Source of the DNA: Streptomyces vilmorinianum | GTDB lineage: Bacteria > Actinomycetota > Actinomycetes > Streptomycetales > Streptomycetaceae | Reading direction: 5' to 3' | DNA length: 64,000 nt | Assembly (NCBI RefSeq): GCF_005517195.1 | Contig: NZ_CP040244.1 | Coordinates: forward strand, 3,428,001 to 3,492,000 | Shown here: positions 43,155 to 50,166 of the stretch, in pieces | Numbering within the stretch: position 1 is the first letter of the stretch | Layout: every line of letters starts with the position of its first letter | Notes under the pieces: model-generated | What the model was told of the DNA's origin: nothing | The model's input: the letters and a program-made list of their open reading frames with translations, nothing else | Database searches by the model: none | Position numbers and translations under genes: made by a program

Positions 43155-44054
43155 ATGGAGTCGCCCCTGGTGGTAGGAGTCGACGGTTCCGACGCCAGTC
43201 TCGCGGCCACGGACTGGGCCGTCGACGAGGCGCTACGACACGGCCTCCCGCTGCGTATCGTCCACGCCTCGCTGTGGGAGCGGTACGAGGGGTCCGTGCC
43301 CGCCTGGAGCGTGGACCGCCCCTCGGGCCAGGTTCTCGCCGAGAACATCGTCGGCGTGGCGGCCGAACGGGCCCGGCGCCGCGCACCCGACCTCAGGATC
43401 ACGACGGACGTCGTCCCCATGGACGCGGCCGGCGCCCTGCTCGAGGAGGGGCAGAAGGCCATGGCCGTCGTCGTCGGATCCCGGGGCCGCGGGGAGTTCG
43501 CCGACCTCATGCTGGGGTCCGTGGGCCTCCTCGTCGCGGCCCGCTCGCACGCCCCCGTGGTCGTCGTCCGCGGGGACCCGCACGCTCTGGAAGCGCGGCA
43601 CGGACGTGTCCTGCTGGGCATCGGTGACCACGACATCGACTCTCCCGCCGTGCGTTTCGCGTTCCGCGAGGCGGCCGTACGCGACTGCGAACTCGACGTC
43701 GTCCGTACGTGGCGGCGCCCGGCCCACGAGCCGGTCGACCACCCGCTCCTGACCGGCGACGCGGCCCACCACTTCGAGGAACGGTCCTCCGAACTGCTCG
43801 ACAAGGCCCTGGAGGCGGCCGTGCGCGACCACCCCGAGGTGCGGCTGCGGCGGAGCACCGTCGAAGGACCCGCGCGCAAGGTGCTCGTCGACCGCTCCGC
43901 CGCCGCCGACCTGCTGGTCGTCGGGGCACGGCGGCGGGACCGCCTCATCGGCATGGAGCTGGGGAGGGTCGCCCACCGCGGCCTGCACCACGCCTCGTGC
44001 CCGGTCGCCGTCGTCCCCCAGCACCACCGCGTTCCCCCGGAGGGAGACCTGTGA
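43155..44054 (+). CDS. Tandem universal stress protein
   Basis: This 299-residue protein has two USP domains (residues 3-140 and 152-290), with VVGSRGRGEFADLMLGSVG and VVGARRRDRLIGMELGRVAH as nucleotide motifs. The ATG follows GGTGGGGACC, a modest ribosome site. The upstream in-frame extension would be repeat-encoded and is unlikely to be translated. The stop overlaps the XRE-PPOx gene as TGATG, so the two form an operon. Confidence 0.91.
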   Translation: MESPLVVGVDGSDASLAATDWAVDEALRHGLPLRIVHASLWERYEGSVPAWSVDRPSGQVLAENIVGVAAERARRRAPDLRITTDVVPMDAAGALLEEGQKAMAVVVGSRGRGEFADLMLGSVGLLVAARSHAPVVVVRGDPHALEARHGRVLLGIGDHDIDSPAVRFAFREAAVRDCELDVVRTWRRPAHEPVDHPLLTGDAAHHFEERSSELLDKALEAAVRDHPEVRLRRSTVEGPARKVLVDRSAAADLLVVGARRRDRLIGMELGRVAHRGLHHASCPVAVVPQHHRVPPEGDL

Positions 44055-44737
44055 TGAACACGGCCGCGGGGAAGCACCCCATGAGCGACATCGGGCGCCG
44101 CGTCGCCGCCCGGCGCAGACAGCTCGGCCTGTCCCGCGAGGACGTGGCGGAGCGCGCCGGATCGGCGACGAGCTACATCACGTACGTGGAGGAGCAACTG
44201 CCCACCCCCGGGATGAACTTCCTCGTCCGGCTCGCCAACGCCCTGGAGACGAGCGTCGAGGATCTGACCGGGTACACCGCCGATCTGCCGACCGGCAGCG
44301 GCCGGGCGGGCCGTCACCCGCGGATGGTGGAGCTCGACGAGCGGGAGTGCTGGGCACTGCTCGGCGATCACGGCGTCGGTCGCGTCGCCGTCACCACCCA
44401 GGACGGTCCCGCGGTCCTCCCCGTGAACTACCAGGTCGTCGAGGGGGAGATCCTCTTCATGACCACCCCGGACTCGTCCCTGGCCGCCACCTCCGGGTCG
44501 GAGATCGCGTTCGAGGCCGACCACGTGGACGAGGCCTTCAGCCAGGGCTGGAGCGTGCTCCTGGTGGGCCTGGTGCGCACCGTGACGGACGAGGACGCCG
44601 CCCGACGGCTCAGGAACGCGGCGCACTCGACACCCTGGGCGGGCGAAGGGCGCGACACCGTCATGATGCTGTCCCCGCGGCGCGTGACCGGGCGCCGGAT
44701 CGTGGTGCGCGGCGCCCCGGGCGAGCGGTCGGCGTGA
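44054..44737 (+). CDS. XRE helix-turn-helix fused to pyridoxamine-oxidase-like flavin domain
   Basis: This 227-residue protein joins an XRE-type DNA-binding domain (residues 10-70: LGLSREDVAERAGSATSYI) to a PPOx-like split-barrel domain (about 90-225), which in relatives binds FMN or F420. Such a fusion could act as a redox- or flavin-sensing regulator. It has a GGAGGGAG site. A second in-frame ATG at 44081 is possible. It is co-transcribed with the USP gene. Similar fusions are common in actinomycetes, but none I know has a proven signal. Confidence 0.85.
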   Translation: MNTAAGKHPMSDIGRRVAARRRQLGLSREDVAERAGSATSYITYVEEQLPTPGMNFLVRLANALETSVEDLTGYTADLPTGSGRAGRHPRMVELDERECWALLGDHGVGRVAVTTQDGPAVLPVNYQVVEGEILFMTTPDSSLAATSGSEIAFEADHVDEAFSQGWSVLLVGLVRTVTDEDAARRLRNAAHSTPWAGEGRDTVMMLSPRRVTGRRIVVRGAPGERSA

Positions 44738-44772
44738 GTGCACGGTCCGCGCGAGCGCGAGCGTCGTCCCGG

Positions 44773-44814
44773 ACGCCCAGCCGTCAACGCCCAGCCGTCA
44801 ACGCCCAGCTGTCA
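44773..44814. repeat. 14-bp tandem repeat (3 copies) between convergent genes
   Basis: ACGCCCAGCCGTCA occurs at 44773-44786 and 44787-44800, with a third copy at 44801-44814 differing at one base. It fills the gap between the XRE-PPOx and USP stops. Confidence 0.88.
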
Positions 44815-44828
44815 GACGCCCGCGGCCG

Positions 44829-45731
44829 TCACCGGCTCGACTCCGCGTCCAGACCCCCGAGCGGGACCTCTTCAAGCGGGACGACGGCGACCGGCGCGGG
44901 GCTGTGGTGGATGACCGCGTGCGCGACATGGCCGAGATGCGGGCCGATCGGGGCCTTCCGCCGCCGGCGCCCCACGATCATCAGCTGCGCGTTCCTCGAC
45001 GCCTCCACGAGCTGGAACGCGGGCGATCCCACGACCGCCTTGGCGGTGACGTCGACGCCCGGATACGTCTTGCGCCACGGCTCCAGCAGGTCGGACAGGT
45101 TTCCCGTGAGGTGGTATCCGAGCTCCTCGCCGATCCCCGGGTCCACGACGGCGGCGTAGCCGTACGTGGCGGGCAGCGTCCAGCTGTGCACGAAGCGCAG
45201 CGCCAGGCCCGTGCGCGCGGCCTCGGCGAACGCGAAGGCCAGCAGCGGCTCGCACGGGTGGTAGATGTCGACGCCCGCCACGATCCCGCCGGTGGGAGGG
45301 GCCTCCTGGCGTTCCGTACCGGCGCGCACCAGCACGACCGGCCGGTGCGCCGAGCCGACGACGGCGAGCGAGACCGAGCCGATCAGAAATCCGAGGATCC
45401 CGCCGAGCCCCCGCGAGCCGAGCACCATCAGATCCGCCTCGTTCGCGGCCGCGGTCAGTTCCTCGGACGCCCGGCCCCGGGCCTGCTCGATGATCACCTC
45501 GAGTCCCGGATGCTCCTTCCGCGTCCGCTCCCTCGTGTCGCCCAGCAGGCTCTCGGCCCGCTCGAGCAGCGTCCGCGCGTACGGGATGGGCACTTCCGGA
45601 GTGTTCGGCCATTCCTCCACACGGACCAGCCGGAGCGGCACCTCGCGCAGGACCGCCTCCCGCGCGGCCCACGTCGCCGCGGCGAGGCTCTCCGGCGAGC
45701 CGTCCAGACCGACCGTGACCTGGGCTGTCAT
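44829..45731 (-). CDS. Tandem universal stress protein
   Basis: This 300-residue protein has two USP domains with VLGSRGLGGILGFLIGSVS and IVGRRRRKAPIGPHLGHVAH motifs. It closely resembles the USP at 33893, including the final APVAVVPLEE segment. It stands alone on the minus strand and is divergent from the USP gene at 45937. The pair of boxes between them probably serves both. Confidence 0.92.
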   Translation of the reverse strand: MTAQVTVGLDGSPESLAAATWAAREAVLREVPLRLVRVEEWPNTPEVPIPYARTLLERAESLLGDTRERTRKEHPGLEVIIEQARGRASEELTAAANEADLMVLGSRGLGGILGFLIGSVSLAVVGSAHRPVVLVRAGTERQEAPPTGGIVAGVDIYHPCEPLLAFAFAEAARTGLALRFVHSWTLPATYGYAAVVDPGIGEELGYHLTGNLSDLLEPWRKTYPGVDVTAKAVVGSPAFQLVEASRNAQLMIVGRRRRKAPIGPHLGHVAHAVIHHSPAPVAVVPLEEVPLGGLDAESSR

Positions 45732-45811
45732 GACGTGCCTCCTTGCCGGGGGGCCGCGGCGGCATGCGACGGCCAGGCCTCCAGCGTCCCGTGCCGCCGG
45801 CCGCCGGGAGA

Positions 45812-45846
45812 GGGGCCGACAGGACTCGATCGGGGCCGAAGGGCCC
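45812..45846. promoter_or_regulatory. Paired DosR/OsdR-like boxes between divergent USP genes
   Basis: GGGGCCGACAGGACT (45812-45826) and GGGGCCGAAGGGCCC (45832-45846) are exactly 20 bases apart. The second is followed by ATGCC, an extension shared with several other copies. Confidence 0.7.
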
Positions 45847-45936
45847 ATGCCCAAGCAGCCCGCCCGGTGCGAGCGTGGGAGGTGTCGCTCCTGGGGACGC
45901 ACGCCCGGGCCCTGGGACGTACTCCGAGGAGGAGCC

Positions 45937-46842
45937 ATGACCAGCGACATCCCCGCCCGGCCGGAGTTGGGCAACGTCATCGTCGGGGTCGACGGATCGC
46001 CGTCCGCGAGGACGGCCGCCCTGTGGGCCGCCGCCGAGGCGGACCGACGAGGCCGCCCGCTGCACCTCGTCCACGCCGCCGACACCGACCGCCGGGCCAT
46101 CCTGGCCAACGCCGAGACGATCCAGGCGGTACGGGAGGTGGCCCGCGAGCTCCTGAGCGCCACGGCGGGCGCGGTCCGGGAACGCTTCCCCGGCCTCGTC
46201 GTCACCAAGGAGCTGAGCCGCCAGGAGCCCGTGGCCGGCCTGCTGGCCGCCGCCGGCCGCCGCGGCACGATCGTGGTGGGCAGCAGGGGCCACGGCGGGT
46301 TCGCCGCCCTCATGCTCGGCTCGGTCGGGCTCGGCGTGGCGGCACGGGCCAAGGTTCCCGTGATCATCGTACGAGGGGACAGCGACCGCCCGGAGACGGG
46401 CTCGGTGACCGCGGCCGTGCACGGCGCCTCGGACCTGGGCTGGCTGCTCGTGGCGGCGGCAGAGGCCGACGCCCGCAAGGCATCGCTGCGGGTGGTCAGC
46501 GTCTGGAACCTGCTCACGCACGTCGGCGACGTCGCGACCATGCTCGACGACCTCGACGAGATCGCGCGCCAGCGCGTCCACGAGGTGAAGGCGCTCGCCG
46601 ACCACGTACGCGAGGTCTACCCCGACCTGATCATCGGCCACCACGTCGAGACGGGCACGAGCACGCCCGGCATCCTGGTCGAGGCGAGCGCCCACACCGA
46701 CCTGCTCGTCATGGGCAGCGAACACCGTGCCCTGGGCGTGGGCCCCTCCCTCGGGCGGGTCGCGCACACGCTGCTCCACCACTCCCACTGCCCGGTGGAG
46801 ATCATCCCGCCGGCCTTCGTCGCGCGGGACGCGGAGACGTGA
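45937..46842 (+). CDS. Tandem universal stress protein
   Basis: This 301-residue protein has two USP domains (residues 12-150 and 160-295). The first has VVGSRGHGGFAALMLGSVGL, the second MGSEHRALGVGPSLGRVAH, both close to the ATP-binding consensus. A strong GAGGAGGAG site precedes the ATG. It is the first gene of USP-USP-66aa-ABC-ABC, with paired boxes 90-125 bases upstream. The GTG of the next USP gene overlaps its stop. Confidence 0.92.
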   Translation: MTSDIPARPELGNVIVGVDGSPSARTAALWAAAEADRRGRPLHLVHAADTDRRAILANAETIQAVREVARELLSATAGAVRERFPGLVVTKELSRQEPVAGLLAAAGRRGTIVVGSRGHGGFAALMLGSVGLGVAARAKVPVIIVRGDSDRPETGSVTAAVHGASDLGWLLVAAAEADARKASLRVVSVWNLLTHVGDVATMLDDLDEIARQRVHEVKALADHVREVYPDLIIGHHVETGTSTPGILVEASAHTDLLVMGSEHRALGVGPSLGRVAHTLLHHSHCPVEIIPPAFVARDAET

Positions 46843-47807
46843 ACGACATCCTGCTCGGCGTCGACCCCCGGGAGCAGTCCGTCCCCGCTCTCGTCTGGGC
46901 CGTCGACGAAGCCGTACGAAGGGGGCTGCGGCTGCGCATGGTCGTGGCCGTGCCACCCGGCCACGAAGGCCTGCGGTACGACGCGCTCGCCCACCGGAGC
47001 GCGCTGCGGATGCAGGCGGAGTCGGCCCTGGCCAACGCCGAGGACCTGGCCAGGGAACTGCAGAGCGGTCTGCGGATCGCGACGGAGCTCCGCGCCGGGG
47101 CGCCGGCGCCCGTGCTGCGGGACATGGCGGCGCGGGCGGCGCTCGTCGTCGTGGGCTCCCGCCGGCTGGGCAGGGCGGCCGAGATCCTCAGCGAGAGCTC
47201 GGTGGCCCTGCCTCTCACGGCGGGCGCCGACTGCCCCGTCGTCGTGGTCCGTGCCCCGGAGCACACCGCGGTCCACCCCCCGACCCTGGTCGTCGGAGTG
47301 GACGGCAGCGAGTCCTGCCGGGCAGCCGTCGCCTTCGCCGTGGACGAGGCGAGCCTGCGCGAGGCACGGCTGCGGGCCGTCTGGGTCTGGCCCCGTCCCG
47401 TCCTGAGCCATGACGACGTCGCCGAAGGACTGGCCGACCGCCGGCGGCTGCTCGCCGAGGCCATGGCGGGCCGGGCGGAGCGCTACCCCGACGTCGAGAT
47501 CGCCGAAGAGGTCCTGCGGGGACATCCGGTCGAGCAACTCGCCCTGGCGTCCCAGGACTCCCTCGCCCTGATCGTCGGCCGCAGGGGCCGCGGCGGCTAC
47601 ACCGGCATGCGGCTCGGCTCGACGGTCCACGGTCTGCTGCACCGCGCCACCTGCCCGGTGATCACCGTTCCCGTGCCCGAACGCGACCGGAGCGGCAGCG
47701 AGGACCGCAGCGACATGGCACGGGCGCGGCGATCCCAGCGCCACAGCGAACCCCACGGCGAACCCCACAGCGGATCCCACACCGGAACGCACACCGGAAC
47801 GAGGTGA
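46839..47807 (+). CDS. Tandem universal stress protein with repeat tail
   Basis: This 322-residue protein has two USP domains (residues 2-145 and 155-285). In the first the ATP motif is altered to VVGSRRLGRAAEILSESS, so nucleotide binding there may be lost; the second (IVGRRGRGGYTGMRLGST) is intact. After the last domain is a 35-residue tail rich in His, Ser and Gly with repeats such as EPHGEPHSGSHTGTHTGT. The GTG overlaps the previous stop. Confidence 0.9.
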   Translation: MNDILLGVDPREQSVPALVWAVDEAVRRGLRLRMVVAVPPGHEGLRYDALAHRSALRMQAESALANAEDLARELQSGLRIATELRAGAPAPVLRDMAARAALVVVGSRRLGRAAEILSESSVALPLTAGADCPVVVVRAPEHTAVHPPTLVVGVDGSESCRAAVAFAVDEASLREARLRAVWVWPRPVLSHDDVAEGLADRRRLLAEAMAGRAERYPDVEIAEEVLRGHPVEQLALASQDSLALIVGRRGRGGYTGMRLGSTVHGLLHRATCPVITVPVPERDRSGSEDRSDMARARRSQRHSEPHGEPHSGSHTGTHTGTR

Positions 47808-47811
47808 CCCC

Positions 47812-48012
47812 ATGAGCCGGACGACGAGACAGCGGACCGCGGCCAAGCCCCGGACACCGGCCCGTCCCCAGGCCCCTGAGGGACCGAGCGACGTGCTGCC
47901 CAAGCCACCGGCGCCCGCAGTCGCACCCCGGCACCGGTCCGCCGCGCACGCGATGGACCCCCGCCCCCTGCGTCCGGTGTGCACCATCTCCGTATCGGCG
48001 ATGTTCCTGTGA
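47812..48012 (+). CDS. 66-residue peptide coupled to an ABC transporter
   Basis: The ATG follows an AGGTGAC site 4 bases after the USP stop, and the stop overlaps the ABC ATPase start as GTGA, so it is translated with its neighbours. The peptide is basic and Pro-rich for 50 residues, then ends in a hydrophobic tail with a single Cys (RPVCTISVSAMFL). I know no family. The leader-plus-tail layout beside an exporter recalls a precursor peptide, but no modification enzymes are present. Confidence 0.6.
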   Translation: MSRTTRQRTAAKPRTPARPQAPEGPSDVLPKPPAPAVAPRHRSAAHAMDPRPLRPVCTISVSAMFL

Positions 48013-49028
48013 GCGACGGGACGCGCGCCGCCGGGCCGCCCCGGACCGGACGCGGGGCCGACGAGCCCGCCATCGCTCTGCACGGCCTCACCAAGCGGTA
48101 CGGATCGGTCGTCGGGATCGAGACCCTGTCGCTGACCGTGGGCGCCGGCGAGGTCTTCGGCTTCCTCGGCCCCAACGGGGCGGGAAAGACGACGACGCTC
48201 CGCTGCCTCACCGGGCTCCTCAGGCCCACCGCCGGCCAGGTGCGCGTCCTCGGCCTCGACCCCGTCGCCGACCACCCGAGGCTCGCGCCCGCGCTCGGCT
48301 ATCTGCCCGGAGAGCTCCGGCTCTACCCCGAACTCACCGGCGCGCAGACACTCGACCTGCTCACCGCGCTGCAGGGGGCGCCGTCACCCCGCAGAGGGGA
48401 GCTGTGCGCCCGCCTCGAGCTCTCCGACAGAGACCTGCGCCGCCCCGTCCAGGGTTACTCCCGGGGGATGAAGCAGAAGCTCGGGCTCGTCCAGGCGCTG
48501 CAGCACGACCCCCGCCTCGTCGTGCTCGACGAACCGACCGAGGGTCTCGACCCCCTGGTCCAGGAGACGTTCTACGAGCTGATGGCGGAGGCGGCAGGGG
48601 CCGGGCGCACGGTGCTGCTCTCCAGCCACGTCCTGCCCGAAGTGCAGCGCGCCTGCGGCCGGGTGGCCATCGTCCGCGAGGGGCGGCTCGTCACCGTGGA
48701 GCGGGTCGCCGCGCTGCGCGAGGCCAGGGCCCGCAGGATCCGCGTCACGCTCGAAGGCGACGACCGGGGCGGCCGCCCACGGTCCCTCGGGCACGCGGAC
48801 CGCTGGAGCCCGCGCTGGGAGGGCGACCGGGCCGAACTGCTGGTACCGCCGAGCGAGGTGATCGCCACGCTGCGTGGACTGCTGGCCCTCCCGGTCGTCG
48901 ACATCACGGTGGAGGAGGCCGGCCTCGACGAGGCGTTCCTCGACCTCTACCGTGCCCGCGACCCCGCCCCCAGCCGTGCCCGCGACCCCGCCCCCGATCC
49001 CGACCCCGCCCCCGGAGAACCGCCGTGA
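48009..49028 (+). CDS. ABC transporter ATPase
   Basis: This 339-residue ATPase has Walker A GPNGAGKTTT, signature YSRGMKQKL (with Arg for the usual Gly), Walker B LVVLDEPTEGLDP and an H-loop in LLSSHVLPE. It resembles ABC-2 exporter ATPases. The C-terminal 20 residues are Asp-Pro-Ala repeats from a short DNA repeat. The GTG overlaps the 66-residue ORF; the stop overlaps the permease gene as GTGA. Confidence 0.9.
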   Translation: MSDGTRAAGPPRTGRGADEPAIALHGLTKRYGSVVGIETLSLTVGAGEVFGFLGPNGAGKTTTLRCLTGLLRPTAGQVRVLGLDPVADHPRLAPALGYLPGELRLYPELTGAQTLDLLTALQGAPSPRRGELCARLELSDRDLRRPVQGYSRGMKQKLGLVQALQHDPRLVVLDEPTEGLDPLVQETFYELMAEAAGAGRTVLLSSHVLPEVQRACGRVAIVREGRLVTVERVAALREARARRIRVTLEGDDRGGRPRSLGHADRWSPRWEGDRAELLVPPSEVIATLRGLLALPVVDITVEEAGLDEAFLDLYRARDPAPSRARDPAPDPDPAPGEPP

Positions 49029-49846
49029 CCACCCGGTGGCCGCTCCTGTGGCTGGCCTTGCACCGCCGGCGGCGCATGCTCACCACCCTGCTGATCGGCA
49101 TGGTGGTCTTCGAGGCGCTCATCGTCGTCGTGACGAACACGATCCCGCCCGGGCAGCTCTTCTCCGGCGGCGGCAGAAACCCGCCCTCGGCCTACCGGGC
49201 GTTCAGCGGATCCAGCGGGGACGTCTCGATCGCCAGCTACGCCGGGCTGCTCGGGGCGGGACTGACCCACCCCTTCTGGATCGCCCTGCAGCTCACGGTC
49301 ATCGGTTCCCTGGCGGCCGCCGCCGTCGCCGCGGACGTGGAATCGGGCAGGATCGAGCTCGTCATGGTCCGGCCCGTCACCCGCGCCCGGCTCCTCGCCG
49401 AGCGCACCGCCGCACTCCTCATCGCCTCCGCCGCGCTGACCGCGGCCGCCACGCTGACCGTGGCGGCCGGTGTGGCGCTCTCCCCGGAGATCCACCGGGA
49501 GGTCGGCCTCGGCGGTGTGTTCGCGGCCGGACTCATGGGGTACGGCTTCGTCCTGTGCCTGATCGGACCGGCGCTCGCGGTGTCGGCGGCCGGCCGGCGA
49601 CGCGCCCAGGTCCTCGGCGCGGTCGTCACGATCGGCGCGGTCGGGTTCGCCGTCAACTTCATCGCCCTCGCCTGGTCGCCGGCGGCGTCCCTGCGGTACG
49701 TCAGCCCGTTCCACTACTACACCCCGGGCGACGCCCTCGCGCAGGGCGCCGTCCTGTGGCCGCGCCTGGCGGTCCTGGTGGGCGTGGGCGCGGCCGGTCT
49801 CGTCCTGGCGCACCTGCTGCTCCGCCGCCGCGACCTGGCCCCCTGA
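49025..49846 (+). CDS. ABC-2 type permease
   Basis: This 273-residue membrane protein has six likely helices, the first at residues 18-38, and a cytoplasmic motif ESGRIELVMVRPVTRARLL typical of ABC-2 permeases. It overlaps the ATPase gene by GTGA and completes the exporter. Substrate unknown; the operon context suggests stress export. It is followed by a 321-base gap to the PEP-synthase gene. Confidence 0.88.
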   Translation: MTTRWPLLWLALHRRRRMLTTLLIGMVVFEALIVVVTNTIPPGQLFSGGGRNPPSAYRAFSGSSGDVSIASYAGLLGAGLTHPFWIALQLTVIGSLAAAAVAADVESGRIELVMVRPVTRARLLAERTAALLIASAALTAAATLTVAAGVALSPEIHREVGLGGVFAAGLMGYGFVLCLIGPALAVSAAGRRRAQVLGAVVTIGAVGFAVNFIALAWSPAASLRYVSPFHYYTPGDALAQGAVLWPRLAVLVGVGAAGLVLAHLLLRRRDLAP

Positions 49847-49884
49847 CCGTCCCGTCCCCCCGCCGCCCGGTGGCCGCCGCCCCT

Positions 49885-49946
49885 TGGGCCGGTCGGTCCC
49901 CCAGGGATGCGGCCCATCCGGCCCTCGCCGGCGGCCCCTTCGGCAC
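49885..49946 (+). promoter_or_regulatory. DosR/OsdR-like boxes before the PEP-synthase operon
   Basis: TGGGCCGGTCGGTCC (49885-49899) and CGGCCCATCCGGCCC (49910-49924) fit the island motif, and CGGCCCCTTCGGCAC (49932-49946) is a weaker third copy. The rest of the gap 49847-50166 contains a 31-codon ORF with its own ribosome site and nothing else I can support. Confidence 0.55.
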
Positions 49947-50023
49947 TGCTCCTGCGAGACCCCCGAGGGGCACAGTGGAGACCGGACGCCGAACCGGATT
50001 CCCCGGCCGAAGAGGTGAGCACG

Positions 50024-50119
50024 ATGGAGCGCACCCGGATCCCGACCCGCCCCCACCGGCCCCGTCGGCCCGTGCCGCTCGATCTGCGCACCCCCCGAGG
50101 CCGCCCGCTGCCCTACTGA
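50024..50119 (+). CDS. Possible 31-residue Arg/Pro-rich peptide
   Basis: An ORF starting MERTRIPTRPHRPRRP has a GAAGAGGTGA ribosome site 5 bases upstream and ends 47 bases before the PEP-synthase gene. It contains 9 Arg and 8 Pro. It could be a leader peptide for the operon or a chance ORF. No family is recognised. Confidence 0.4.
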   Translation: MERTRIPTRPHRPRRPVPLDLRTPRGRPLPY

Positions 50120-50166
50120 TCCTGCCGAGCCCTACCGACACCGAGCCCAGAGCTCCGGAGACCGCC

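Noticed and set aside
47812..48012. Firm call of a RiPP (lanthipeptide or thioamitide) precursor
   Set aside because: No LanM/LanB, YcaO, radical SAM or peptidase gene is nearby; only the exporter and tail shape suggest it, so it is kept as a hypothetical peptide.
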